Part shown: in pieces, positions 33,880-44,156 of the stretch
Layout of the letters: every line of letters starts with the position of its first letter
Numbering within the stretch: position 1 is the first letter of the stretch
Source: Heloderma charlesbogerti
Taxonomy: Eukaryota > Chordata > Lepidosauria > Squamata > Helodermatidae
Length of the DNA stretch: 64,000 bases
NCBI GenBank assembly: GCA_026122225.1
Contig: JANEZZ010001904.1
Coordinates: 1,054,001-1,118,000, forward strand
Direction: 5' to 3'
The notes under the pieces: model-generated
Databases searched by the model: none
What the model saw: only the letters and a program-made list of their open reading frames with translations
Told to the model about the DNA's origin: nothing
Translations under genes and position numbers: made by a program

Positions 33880-34720
33880 TTTCATTTGATTGTTGCCCTC
33901 ATCTTAATAAACGATGGGATGGAGAGGTATATCTTTTATCATTAGGAACACCATTACGCTCTTTTTCTTTCTACCAGCAAAAACACCGACACTTCTGAAA
34001 TAGCTTCAAATGATGATTTCATTTTTTAAGTTAATGATTTCCAATGCTCTTGTTTTGGATCTTCATCAGTTCCTCTAAGCCTTTCATCTTTCTTTCTCTA
34101 GACCAGATACTTTTCCATAAGTCATAAGACCACTATATTAAACAAAAAGAAAAGACCCCGTTTTGTGATGTGTCGCAGTCTCTTATGAGCAGTTATCTTA
34201 AAGTGGGTTATATGGATTTGGTACCTTACAGCGTGCAGATAGCTGCTCTCCATTATGATTATGAGGACAGCGGGGAGCAAGGCAATCGCAGCAGGCCTGG
34301 ATGCAAATGAGCCTCTCCGAATGGGTTGAGGGAATCATATTTCTTCTTTAAAATGGTTATTGGCATGAACAGTTATTTTGTTTATCGGCCTTGGCAATAC
34401 ACCCATATAGCTTTTTTAATGTTTGCAAATGCAAAAAAAAAATCAAAAAAATCATACAGCTTGTTCAAGCAATTACGAGAAGTTAAGTGATTCAGTCTTT
34501 CATACCGAAGATCTAACATTCAATTCTTCATTGCTTCTTTGCTGTTTGAGTGCAATGAGGGACAGCTTCTTCTTTTTTTAAAAAAAAAATTCTCACTCTT
34601 CCCTCTCCGATATCTGTAGCCTGTGATAGCTATTTATAGCTGACTTTTCCACTAACGGCTTATCTTGCTGCCTGTGATGAGTACAAATCAAATTGGCTCC
34701 AAGTGATCAGGCAGGGAAAC
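33880..34720. other. Repeat-free block, candidate conserved non-coding DNA
   Basis: About 840 bp without recognisable transposon sequence. It contains an octamer ATGCAAAT near 34,300 and several AT-rich homeodomain-like sites, with no long frame. The complexity resembles vertebrate conserved non-coding elements, but I cannot test conservation; this is a guess. Confidence 0.3.
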
Positions 34721-34874
34721 TTTTATGAATGGGAAGAGTGAAGGTGATTCTTTTTCATACAGCCAGGCCATGGATGTGCCACATATGACTTAACATGGGT
34801 ATGTGGGTTGGCAAAGTAGGCAAATAGATTGTGGGGACTTGCTTGCAAAACTGATTTAAAGCATCCATATAGGC

Positions 34875-35199
34875 TAGGGATGGACGGAACACTTACCTTC
34901 CGTTCTGTTCTGTTTTCTGCTGGGGGGGGGAGGCAATCTGTTCCTCCCCCCCGGAATCCTCTGGAGTGGCTGCGCTCTGGGTAGATTCTACGGAGCCGCA
35001 CACCAGCTCCGTACCGCTGGCGATACGGTATTGGCGGCTGCCATTACCGTATCACCACCGCTACAGAGCTGGTGTGCCATTCCGCCTGAAATCCTCCTGG
35101 AGCAGAGGTAAGTGATCCCTTCCGCCATGGATTCCGAAGGCTGGATTCCAAAGAATCTGGCCTCATTTGAGTGCACGACAGAATTCTTTAACATCCCTA
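34875..35199. mobile_element. Palindrome-core hAT-like element 9
   Basis: Starts TAGGGATGGACGGAACACTT and ends AGAATTCTTTAACATCCCTA. Flanks ATATAGGC and ATAGGGAC are only partly alike. Core hairpins: CACACCAGCTCxGTA at the left pairs with TACAGAGCTGGTGTG at the right, around GATACGGTATTGGCGGCTGC / CCATTACCGTATC. ACTTACCT at 34891-34898 and AGGTAAGT at 35106-35113 both point outward. Lacks the 36-bp GTGATAGG palindromes. Confidence 0.8.
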
Positions 35200-35239
35200 A
35201 TAGGGACTCAGAAATACTAACTTTGTAATGATTAAGGAC

Positions 35240-35690
35240 CAATTCACACTATGGGCTTCTTCACATGGAGCTTTTATCCTGCTATTGAGATTGGTTACTC
35301 ACAGAAGTTTGCAGGTCCTTTAGATGACATCATCAACCTCCAGGGCATCTCTAGCAGTAAATGACCTTTATTTCATTTTTTAAAAGATCAGAGATAATGA
35401 GCTATCAAATTACAGTGTCTGAGTTCTGCTTGAGTTCCCCCATGGAAAAGGAAAAGCCGCAATAAGAGGATCTAGATCACAGCACCATCTAGCGGCTGTA
35501 TAATGAAACATATGGAAGACTCAGATAAGGGGGAAAATGGGGTGCGGTGGGGAGGAAGTGCGTGCAAAGGGAGTCTGTTGTGATCCTGCATTTAAAATGG
35601 AATCAGAGAAACCTATTTTAAATCATGTGGGATTTTAGTCTGGTGTAATGCTCTGTATTTAGCATTTGTGTGAACAGCCCTGACTGTCCA
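35240..35690. mobile_element. MITE with TTGCAGGTCCTTTAGATGA core, copy 3
   Basis: GAGCTTTTATCCTGCTATTG, AGAAGTTTGCAGGTCCTTTA, AGATAATGAGCTATCAAATT and GATCCTGCATTTAAAATGGA align in order with the copy at 58.17-58.57 kb. Confidence 0.7.
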
Positions 35691-35867
35691 TGGGTACTTG
35701 CTCACATCAACAAATATAATGTGTCACTAGCAGAGCATTGGTCCCCATGATGGCTGGAAAAGTGGTGATTTTAAATTCAACTAAACCAAGCTGATCTAAA
35801 CTGTCTCCAGGTTCTGCCACTGAAACCATGGACTGGGTAAGTGATGATTGGAGTCCTTCCATTGGCT

Positions 35868-35950
35868 GTAAGGCTGCACCCACTTACCTGGGAGTAAGCC
35901 CATTGAACTCAATTGGATTTATTTCTGAGTACACATGCATAGCATTGCTC
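35868..35950. repeat. Dispersed repeat (TTCTGAGTACACATGCAT type)
   Basis: TGGGAGTAAGCCCATTGAAC, TCAATTGGATTTATTTCTGA and GTACACATGCATAGCATTGC match the motif family at 25.3 and 45.8 kb. Confidence 0.7.
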
Positions 35951-35992
35951 TGGCTTGTTTACTCTGTTTTTGGCCCATTTGTACACTTAGTT

Positions 35993-36985
35993 TAGGGGTG
36001 GGCAACTTCCAGGGATCTGGGGCTATTATTGCCCCCAGGAGCCTCCATGGGCCACATCCACGCAACTGCAAGAAATGGCAATGTGCTGTTGATGTCATGG
36101 CCCCACTGAAGGAATCCTCCTCAGAGGAAGAGCTAGAGCTCCCAGAAACCCAGGGCACTGCAGATCAGTCACTGTCACCAGACCAGGAGGAGCCTGGGGC
36201 CTCCGGGGAGATGGCTGCAGGTCCATCCCTGGCAGGGGGAAGGGACTCTGCCTCTGAGGCAGAGGCTGAGCAGCCCCCAGGAGCATCATTGCCTTAAGTG
36301 ACAGGTCAGTAGGGCTCATGTGAGAAGGAGCATGTGAAGGACTCCTCAGGAGAAAGTGACTCCTCATGAGTAGGTCTCTGACCAGAGGGCTCTAATGTGT
36401 TGCAGCTGAGTCCTGGGTGGGGCTCAGGCAGGTTTTGGTGTTAAAAGCCTGCAGCCTCTGCTTAGTCAGTAGCGGGAATGATGTCTTTAGTAGTTATTAT
36501 TATCTTGATGGTTTTTTGTCTTTGTGCTCTGATTGATCCTTCATGTTATTTGCCTTGGACTCCTGTGTCAGTCTGCTTCTTGGGCTGTGCATTGTATCTG
36601 ACTGTCTAGTTGTGCTTTGACTTTTGCTGCTCTTCAGACCCCTCTTTGGATTGCTCCCTCTTGCCTGAAAAAACTGTGCTTTTGACCATGGCCTACTGTT
36701 TGAGTTGCTTTTGGGTTGCCCCTTAGTTGAAAATGAGCCTTATCCAGCCATAGCAGGATGGTAATCTTTGATGGCAACTTGCTACAGAAGGCTAAAATGG
36801 CCAAGTTTAGCTTAAAAGCAAGCTAAATTGGCCATTTTAGCCTTCCATAGTGTTGAAATTTGGTGGCAAACTGGCAATGTTTTTGCCACTACCACCAAGA
36901 ATTTTGGTGGTGGGGACAGTGATGGTGGCTGTACTGGGGGTGGGGGGTGGCATGCAGGTTGTGAGCTGTGTGCTGCTGACCCCTA
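35993..36985. mobile_element. hAT-like element with inner hairpin and a foreign insert
   Basis: Starts TAGGGGTGGGCAACTTCC and ends GTGCTGCTGACCCCTA, flanked by ACTTAGTT (35985-35992) and ATTTAGTT (36986-36993), 8 bp with one mismatch. An inner hairpin at 36787-36845 pairs AAGGCTAAAATGGCCA with TGGCCATTTTAGCCTT. A block of about 650 bp (36090-36740) of different character lies inside. Same architecture as the TAGGGATG elements but different sequence. Confidence 0.75.
36090..36740 (+). repeat. Unclassified insert with Glu/Ser-rich frame and T-rich tail
   Basis: The frame ending at 36297 reads SSSEEELELPETQGTADQSL and onward, Glu/Pro/Ser-rich; the rest is T/G/C-rich with GGTGTTAAAAGCCTGCAGCC and TTGGATTGCTCCCTCTTGCC. 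I have an impression of an LTR-like dispersed repeat of squamates, but no primer-binding site, TG..CA ends or second copy can be shown. I do not call a gene. Confidence 0.35.
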
Positions 36986-37000
36986 ATTTAGTTGAATGAA

Positions 37001-37250
37001 GTGGTAAAGCTTTTCCTGGACTGTATGAGTTATGAGAGCAGATGGGGCACTGAATGTTTAGGTGGTCACCCAAGGAAAAAAGAATACCTTCCACATAGAA
37101 AATCAGATATTGTAAAGGGTTTTATCATAACTTTCTTCATATGCTGTTTTTCTTTGTGTGTTGAGGTTTTTTTTCCCTGTGGGTGAGCACCCAGACATTC
37201 AGTACCTAGCTGTACTTTTTACTGGTACAGTCCAGGAAAAGCTTTACCAT
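37001..37250. mobile_element. 250-bp foldback MITE
   Basis: GTGGTAAAGCTTTTCCTGGA (37001) has its inverse TCCAGGAAAAGCTTTACCAT at the right end (37231-37250): 24 of 25 bases match across the 25-bp terminal arms. Inner arms TGAATGTTTAGGTGGTCACC and GGGTGAGCACCCAGACATTC also pair. Non-coding. Confidence 0.82.
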
Positions 37251-37379
37251 TTGATTTTTTTTTTTGTACTATTCTCTTTTTTCCTGATTTTAAATGGGAG
37301 ACAATGGAATTTGCTGCAAAATCACATAAAGCAGTATAGATGTCAGATTTATAGTGTTCTTTATCCGCATTTGCAGGAT

Positions 37380-38135
37380 GTCTGAGTCGTTAAAGATCTG
37401 AGAAGGCTTCAGTTTGACAATGTTCATAACAAAAATGAGGAGGTGCATGGCCTACATTCATTCTTCCGGCTGAATATTACTTGATATGTGTCAAAAGTTG
37501 ATATTCTTACTTTTGATTCACACAGCTCACTCTTTTTTAGCAACTACATTGCACTTGAAGATCTGCTTCTAGATAATGTATGAGCAGGCTCTGAAGATCC
37601 AGCCTTAAAGAGTAATGCCATTGTTTCAATTACTAGATATTCTTTTTTGGAACTGCTTTCTCATGAACTTAATATGTGCTCTCCCAATGTTGCTTTTGAG
37701 AATATCGGATGATGTTGATGAGAATCAACAAAGGTTTTATTTCTGATTTTCTCCCTCTTTTTGTTGTTGTTAAGAATAATATGTGTTGCAGTTTCCCTTG
37801 AGAATGGTTCTTGTGTTTTGATTTGTTTGTTTAAATTGCCTTGAAAGAAAGCATCTTGAAATCTATCAAGGAACAATAAAAAGCCACAGAGCCTTGTTAC
37901 CTCTAAGGTAGGATATTTCTTTATTTGCAAACATTAAAGGGCCTCTACCTCTCCTTATGATTGTTGAACCTATTGTAAGCAATTACTGTTTAGTGGAAAA
38001 GTCAGATAAGAGCTCTTCTTCTTTACTTCTCCATATGAGTAATTTACCTCTCTAGATATAATCAGTGTTAAAGGTAGTGAAGTGCATAATAATTGCAGCG
38101 GTAGCAAGGTCTGTGAATCACTTTCAACTACTCAT
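37380..38135. other. Repeat-free block, candidate conserved non-coding DNA
   Basis: About 750 bp with no recognisable transposon. Includes a SOX-like CCATTGTT (37618-37625) and AATTAC sites, and GAACAATAAAAAGCCACAGA. No open frame or splice architecture was convincing. Conservation not tested. Confidence 0.3.
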
Positions 38136-38269
38136 GTAGAGTAGGAACTCAATTATGTTTGTACAACGTCCAACAGGAGACACTTAGCTGATGCTGAGAG
38201 ATGCTGTGTGATGGTACAATCTTTCCTTCCATTTCTTTGTCCATGAACCAAGCATGTAGCTTGCTCAGC

Positions 38270-38405
38270 CTTCCCCCAACCTGGTGCCCTCCAGATGTTT
38301 TAGATGACAATGCCCGGCATTCTTGACCATTGGCCATTCTGGCTGCGTCTGATGGGAGTTGCAGTCGAAAGCGTCTGGAGAGCACCAGGTTGGGGAAGGC
38401 TGAGC
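38270..38405. mobile_element. Short palindromic MITE, copy 3
   Basis: CAACCTGGTGCCCTCCAGAT at the left and GAGAGCACCAGGTTGGGGAA at the right, around a CATTCTTGACCATTGGCCAT centre and TGATGGGAGTTGCAG. Confidence 0.85.
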
Positions 38406-38567
38406 TAGATACTAGTGTCCTAGACCATGAGTTCTTCCATGCCTAGGCCCACTCCGTTTTGTAGGTTTCTGTTTCTTGGTTGTAGTCCAGTCCCTCTATC
38501 CTGCCCCTGGTAAACGATTGTTTCTATTTTGATCTCTCATCCGACCTTTGAAAAGATTTAGTACAGG

Positions 38568-38662
38568 CTTCACCAACCTGGTGCCAGTGGCCATACTGGC
38601 TGGGGATGCTGGGAATTGTAGACCAACACATCTGGAAGGCACCAGTTTTGGGAAGACTGATT
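38568..38662. mobile_element. Short palindromic MITE, copy 4
   Basis: CACCAACCTGGTGCC, GGCTGGGGATGCTGGGAATT and ACATCTGGAAGGCACCAG; internally shortened. Confidence 0.75.
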
Positions 38663-38789
38663 TAGAGGATGTATCTTTAAAAAAAAAGTTAGCATGGGTT
38701 GCTAGAGTTACCATTCATCAGGTTTCAACCCCCTCCACTATGCCTCTATCGATTACATTTCAGAATGGGAAATAAATGCTGTAGTGCAG

Positions 38790-38958
38790 TCCTTCCCAAC
38801 TTGGTGCCCTCCAGATGTTTTGGATGACAACTCCCAGCATTCCAGGCCATTGACCAAACTGGCTGAGGCTGATGGGAGCTGAACATTTGGAGTGCATAGG
38901 AATGTAGGCGTGTGACCATGAAAAGTCAGTGCAGTACTTCCTTTCCACCCCTGCTCAC
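38790..38958. mobile_element. Short palindromic MITE, copy 5, beside a hAT-like insertion
   Basis: CCAACTTGGTGCCCTCCAGA opens the copy and GATGGGAGCTGAACATTTGG follows the centre; the right arm is incomplete. Confidence 0.65.
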
Positions 38959-39539
38959 TAGGGATGTGCAAACTCACCCCCGTTCGGGTTCTCCGTAAGC
39001 TCGCCAGGCCCCTGTCCACACCTACCGGTCCCTGGACTGCACTCGAGCCCCTCCAATGCTCAGCAAGCAGCCCGCACTTACCCCAGCAGCCTCGTCGAGC
39101 TCCACGGTCGCCATTTAAAAATAAAATAAAATGGCGACTGCAAAAATGCGTATGTTTTTGTATGCGTGAAAATGCAAATTTTTGCAAATGTGAATATTCT
39201 CATACATGAAATGTGCATTTTTGCAAAGGCACAGATTAGTGTGTGTGCCAAAATGTGCATTTTTCAGAAAATGCATGCTTTTGCACATACACAAATATGC
39301 TCATTTGCAAAAATGTGCATTTTTGTGTGTGCACGAATTTGTGCATTTTTACGATCACCATTTTATTTCTGCAAAAATGGTGACCACGAAGCTTGACGAG
39401 GCCACTGGGATGAGTGCAGACTGTTTGTCAAGCACAGGCAGGGGGAAAGCAGGGGCAGGGAAGGAGCGAGGCTCGGGGGTGTGGGCAGGAGTGGGTCCGC
39501 CGGATTCCAGGTCTGAATCAGGTGCCCGCACCATCTCTA
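38959..39539. mobile_element. hAT-like element 10 with TGCAAAAATG hairpin array
   Basis: Starts TAGGGATGTGCAAACTCACC and ends GGTGCCCGCACCATCTCTA, flanked by a perfect 8-bp duplication CTGCTCAC (38951-38958, 39540-39547). The core (39105-39386) is an array of short inverted TGCAAAAATG/CATTTTTGCA units bounded by GGTCGCCATTT / AAATGGCGAC (39105-39138) and GATCACCATTTT / AAAATGGTGACC (39352-39386). The repeated FAKM/HIFA-like frames are artefacts of this array. Same shell as the other TAGGGATG elements, different core. Confidence 0.88.
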
Positions 39540-39611
39540 CTGCTCACTCCAGATGTTAACTGCGAATGTGTTTTGTGTTGTAGTTATTCTACAAGTATAA
39601 ACAGTTCCATT

Positions 39612-39783
39612 AGGAACGTAGAAAGCAGCCTTCTGCTGAGTCAATTGGTTGATCTATCTCAGCATTCTACATGCTGATGAGTAGCAGCTCTCCAGGGTTT
39701 CCAGGTGGAATCTTCCCCAGTCCTACCTGAAGGTGCCAGGGATTGAACCTGGGGCCCTCTGCATGCAAAGCAGGTGCTCTTAC
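39612..39783 (-). mobile_element. tRNA-derived SINE, copy 1
   Basis: On the minus strand, GAGCACCTGCTTTGCATGCA is followed by GGTTCAATCC (B box, 39740-39749 inverted) and CTGGCACCTTCAGGTAGGAC. This is the tRNA-Ala-like head common in squamate SINEs; the A box is eroded. The body continues to about 39,612. Confidence 0.75.
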
Positions 39784-40003
39784 CAGTGGCATCTGGTGGC
39801 TCTGATTTTGGTGGGGCTGTGAATCCAGTCTGGGTTTCAGTCAGAACCAGCCAGAACTCTAAAGGAGATGTCCAAGGGGCTGAATCATATCCCAAAAATA
39901 GTTTCAGCACCTTGGATATCTCCTTTAGAGTTCTGGCTTGTTCTGACTGAAACCCAGAATGGATTCATAGCCCCACCAAAGTAGGAGCCACCAGTCTCCA
40001 CTG
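39784..40003. mobile_element. Foldback MITE (CAGTGGAGxCTGGTGGCTC), copy 1
   Basis: Left CAGTGGCATCTGGTGGCTCT, right GAGCCACCAGTCTCCACTG. Inner arms CTGGGTTTCAGTCAGAACCA and TGTTCTGACTGAAACCCAG also pair, so the whole 220 bp folds back. Same family as 59,781-59,996. Confidence 0.85.
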
Positions 40004-40153
40004 GCTAATATCCATGAATCACAATCCTTTCTGTGTGATGAAACATCATATTGAGCTGCTTTTTCCTCTCCTTTTCTTTAAAAAGGAAACTATCATGGTC
40101 AATAAACAGCTGCTTCAGAAGGCCAGTACAGGGTTGTTGCATAGGAAATGAAC

Positions 40154-40732
40154 TAGGAGTGTACAGATTCCCCACCGTCTGTTCCAGTGGGGAATCCATG
40201 TGGGCGGGAGGCGATCCATTCCTCCCACCCACACAATTCTCCAGAGTTGCTCCGCTCGGATTCCGCGGGGGGACCGGCTTGCGGGCTGCTTACCTTCCCT
40301 CCTGCCAGCCAGAGCCATTCGCCTCCTCCCTGTCCCTGCTGATTGCCATGTCTTTTCTTTAAAAAAAAAAAGGCAATTGGCAGGATGTGCCCATAGACTT
40401 AGAAGCAAATAGAATCATGAATCTTGCGTCTAAAGGTCTAAGTCCATGTGTCCATAAGCGTATATTCAAGATTCTCGGCTCTATTTTGCGTATACATCTA
40501 TGGGCACATCCTGCCGATTGCCATTTTTCTTTTTTAAAGAAAAGACATGGAGATCGTCAGGGACAGGGAGGAGGCGAATGGCTCTGGCTGGCAAGAAGCA
40601 GCTGAGTGCTGTTCCACCTCCAGTCCTCCTGGAGTGGAGGTAAGTGGTCCCGATGCACTGCGGATTCCTGAGGCTGTTTTCCAAAGAATCTGGCCTCATT
40701 TGAATCCGCAGCAGATTTCTCTGACATCCCTA
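40154..40732. mobile_element. Foldback hAT-like element 11
   Basis: Starts TAGGAGTGTACAGATTCCC and ends TTTCTCTGACATCCCTA, flanked by AAATGAAC (40146-40153) and AAATGAAT (40733-40740). Arms pair GCCAGCCAGAGCCATTCGCC with GGCGAATGGCTCTGGCTGGC, then TGCCATGTCTTTTCTTTAAA with TTTAAAGAAAAGACATGGAG, then GGCAGGATGTGCCCATAGA with TCTATGGGCACATCCTGCC. AGGTAAGT at 40638-40645. Non-coding. Confidence 0.9.
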
Positions 40733-40779
40733 AAATGAATTCCGATTACACAGCTAATTTTATACAGCACTTTCTTAGG

Positions 40780-41280
40780 AAAATCCCTGGTAGACAATAA
40801 TTATCCAGCCATTTTTGTATTGGGAAGTTTTACTATGAGTTGCTTCCCTGCATTAAACTGTTCTTGTTGATATGCAAATACAGTGAAACATTTCTGAACA
40901 CGATAGCAAGGCATGGTAACATTTTCAAAGCTTTTCTTGAAAAAACAAATGACCCTTAAAAAGATACCGCTACTGATATTGCAGCATTAAAAGGAAAAGA
41001 AAAAGCAAGAGAGAAAATTGAGAGTCTGATGTAATCTTGTAATAACAGGAGCAAGATAATAGAGTTACTATGCAGAGGTATAGATGTATGTATGTATATA
41101 TTCAGCAAAGATGTTTTCCTTGGACATTTCATTTAATTCACTGCTTAGATTATCTTGAATGACTTCTGCTTTTTGTGTTTGAATGTATTTACCAGTTCTC
41201 TGATATTGATTTAGATATTCAGCTGAAGCTCCATTCCTTTTAAAATGCAACTTGCATTGGGGTTTTCCCTTAGATTTTTA
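40780..41280. other. Repeat-free block, candidate conserved non-coding DNA
   Basis: About 500 bp without recognisable repeats, containing an octamer-like ATGCAAAT (near 40,872) and AATAATTATCC. Conservation not tested. Confidence 0.28.
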
Positions 41281-41377
41281 TCTTAACTAAAGAGCTAGGC
41301 CAGACCTGGTGCCCAGTTACGTTATCAAGCCTCTGGGGGGCGGGGCAGGAAATCCAGTTGTAAAAGACAGAGAATCC

Positions 41378-42175
41378 ATACTTTAATTAATTTATATTAT
41401 TTATTTTACTTTATTACATTTTTAGACCAATAATGGAAGTCCTTTGGGCAGTGCAGAAATAAATTAAAAACATAGAATACAAGGTAACAATAAAACAATG
41501 ACCATAAAACAACACACAATAAAAGCAGGAGCAGGAATAAAAACAATGTAATATATAATAAAATCCACAATAAACCAGCAGCAAGGATAAAACAGTGCAA
41601 AGATCTAAAAGCACTACAATGGTTGCTGAAGTGCTTGGGAAAATTTTAAAAAAGGACTTCACCTAGCACTGGAAGGACCATAATGATGTCATGTAAAAGC
41701 AAGCCCCTCAAGAGGTTCCACAGAAGGGGTAGCCTCAGCTCATTTGGTGGGGCCACCTGGGCAATGATCTCAGGGTCTGGGTAGGTCAATATGGGAGGAG
41801 ACACTCCTTCAGGTAACCTGCTCCCAAGCCATCCAGCACTTTGAATTGGACCTAGAAATGGGCTGGCAGCCAGTGCAGATGGCAAAGTAATGGCATACTG
41901 GAATTGTTAACAGGGAGTGGCTGATAACATCTAGCCTTTCTGTTCTCACCTAGCTGAAGTTTCCAGACCTTTTTTCGAAGGCAGCCCCACATTGTAATAA
42001 TCCTAGTGGGAGGGCACCAGTGCATGGATGGTTGTTGCAAGGCTGTCGCTGTCCAGATAGGGTCCCAGTTGGTACATCACCTTAAGCTGATAAAAGGTGC
42101 TCTGAGCCACTGAGGCCACCTGTGCCTCTAGTGACAATGAAGGACCCAACTTTAAGGCTACCTCTTCCTTTGGAT
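41378..42175 (-). mobile_element. L2-group LINE 3' part, degenerate
   Basis: The 3' UTR with TTTATTTTACTTTATTACAT and TTTGGGCAGTGCAGAAATAA is followed on the minus strand by fragments of the L2 C-terminus (LHWLPAHF, and the region of LEAQ... near 42,110). Several indels; no intact frame. Confidence 0.8.
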
Positions 42176-43159
42176 TTTGTACAGAGTATCTCAGTTCTGC
42201 CTGTGCTCCATAATAGTGAAGCTCTAGCTGCTAATGGTGCTAACTTTTATTAATCAGTGGGCCTATCCTTGAGGTTAGTTGTTTGGTGATGCACTTCTGG
42301 CCCCTGGACCACCCTGTGGAGAAGAGAGTGGCCCCCAAGAATCCAGAAGCTGGCTGTCTTCTGAGCTACAGGGAGGTGGATGGGAAAATGGAAGTAACCA
42401 TAGCACCAGCAGGAAAGATCTAGTTCCTTGCAAACATGTATTTGGCATCCAGATATACTACTACTCCCATATATGACTAGCAATCCCTTTATCATACTGG
42501 TAATTGAAATGTCAACATTTGATGAGTACTGAATGCCTGATGTCACATTACTTCTGTTTACTGTAGTCTCACCAACGGCCCCTTCTGAAGCTACAAAAAA
42601 GCTCAACATAGTGAGCAAGCGTGTTGTCTGTCGCAGCCTCAGAATCAACTGACATGCACCTATTGGCATTCTTTGGCCAGTGGTAGAATAGAAGTGTGTT
42701 TATTTACAATATGTATCAGCCGTTCCCCCCCCCCCCAAATGAGGACGCAACAGTGGCCTAAAAAGCCTAAAAAGCTTAAAAATCTACCCATTTTTAACAG
42801 CATAATAAATGAAACGAAACAGATAACCATTTGTAAGGCTGGACTGAAATCACCACTTTTTGCTTCCTCATGATGGAGGCCGGGGGTGGGGGTGGGATAA
42901 GTGGCTTTTGGCTGTGGCCTTACCTGTTGACCTAGGGTTGGTTTATTTTTTTTTCATGCTAGGCTGCTCTCAGTTGCCTAGCAGCATTCCCTTATAGCGT
43001 GGGATAGAATGTACCATATGAATGATGCTACATCATGCTATAGATGGTTCCCAGGGGCAGTCAGGGTGGGGTGGGGGGAAGAAGACAGCCTCCCCTATTG
43101 GCCAACGTTAAGATTGTATCAGCAGTACTGCCCAGATCAGTGCTAGCTGCTCTTGAGAC
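42176..43159. other. Unassigned DNA
   Basis: No gene recognised. TAACAGCATAATAAATGAAA, CGAAACAGATAACCATTTGT and GTAAGGCTGGACTGAAATCA (about 42,796-42,850) recur nearly unchanged at about 43,450-43,500, so two copies of a repeat of about 110 bp flank the MITE at 43.2 kb. Confidence 0.45.
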
Positions 43160-43440
43160 CTAGAGCCTTTCTACATGAGGATTTTATTGTGTGCTTGTGA
43201 TTGTTCATGCATGGTAGTTTGCGGGTCCTTTACATGATGTTGTCCTCCTCCTCAACCTCTCCCGTCACAATTTTTTTCTTAACGGGGAAAGTGTGGTATT
43301 TTTTTTTCTGAATGGCCTCTATAAGGCAGTTCTGCTATACCACAGTGCCACCGAGTGGTTGTATAATGGAACACTGATCAGCCATTTTTTTCCTGAATGA
43401 GGACTCAAAAGTGGCATTAAAATTTTTAGAACATACTGTT
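43160..43440. mobile_element. MITE with TTTGCGGGTCCTTTACATGATG core, copy 4
   Basis: GGATTTTATTGTGTGCTTGT, GTTTGCGGGTCCTTTACATG and CCACAGTGCCACCGAGTGG in family order. Confidence 0.7.
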
Positions 43441-43849
43441 TTTTTTTTAACAGTATAATGAAATGAAACAGATAAACATGTGTAAGGCTGGACTGAAATC
43501 ACCACTTTTTGCGAGACCATCTGCTTCCTCATGAAGGTGGCTGGGGGTGGGGGTGGGACCAGTGGCTTTTGGATGGGTGCGGCTTTACCTAAGACAAGTT
43601 GATTGAGGGCCACAGAGGCTAGATGGATCTCCAGGGTTGAAAGACTTCCATAGCCTGGCTGCCATGACAGAAGAGGCACTTTCTTTTCCCACCAACCAAA
43701 TTTCACGAAATGGTGGGATACACAGAAGGCCCTTTCCTGCAGTCCTCAGTGGATGGGCCGGATCGTATGGATCATCATCATCATAAATGTAGTAATAAAT
43801 AAAAATATAGGAAGAGATTGAATATAGATTGAAGTCTTGAATACACCTC

Positions 43850-44148
43850 TTTCAGCCCAAGGGCCAAATTCAGTGAAGGAGAACCTCTCAGATGCCACAT
43901 TTCACTTGTGGCTGGGACCAAAGTCAAAAGCTTTATGAGAGGCATTTCACTCTTTTAGAATGGGGAAGAGATCATTGAAAAGTCAGGAAACCACGAATGA
44001 TGGGTGGTCAGCAGGAGAGCAGTAACCACCTAGTTAAATGGGAAAAGCAGGCATGGCCATCTGGGGAACCCTGGAGGGCTGGATTTGGCCACTAGGTGGG
44101 CTGGATTTGGCCCTTGGGCCTGAGGTTCACCACCCCTGGTATAGATAA
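43850..44148. mobile_element. hAT-like non-autonomous element related to 5.5-6.7 kb
   Basis: CAGCCCAAGGGCCAAATTCA at the left and TTTGGCCCTTGGGCCTGAGG at the right are inverted. The middle shares GCATTTCACTCTTTTAGAAT and AGTCAGGAAACCACGAATGA with 6.45-6.52 kb. Confidence 0.7.
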
Positions 44149-44156
44149 TACCCAAG

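Noticed and set aside
35935..36297. 120-residue frame with SSSEEELELPETQG
   Set aside because: It starts outside the hAT-like element, crosses its end and continues in a repeat-like insert. Acidic low-complexity composition is not enough for a gene call.
39078..39559. Frames rich in FAKMHIFAH
   Set aside because: Translation of the TGCAAAAATG hairpin array in element 10.
39740..39783. Possible tRNA gene at the GGTTCAATCC site
   Set aside because: Only a tRNA-like SINE head; the A box and acceptor stem do not pair, and the body is a SINE shared with 49.3 and 60.1 kb.
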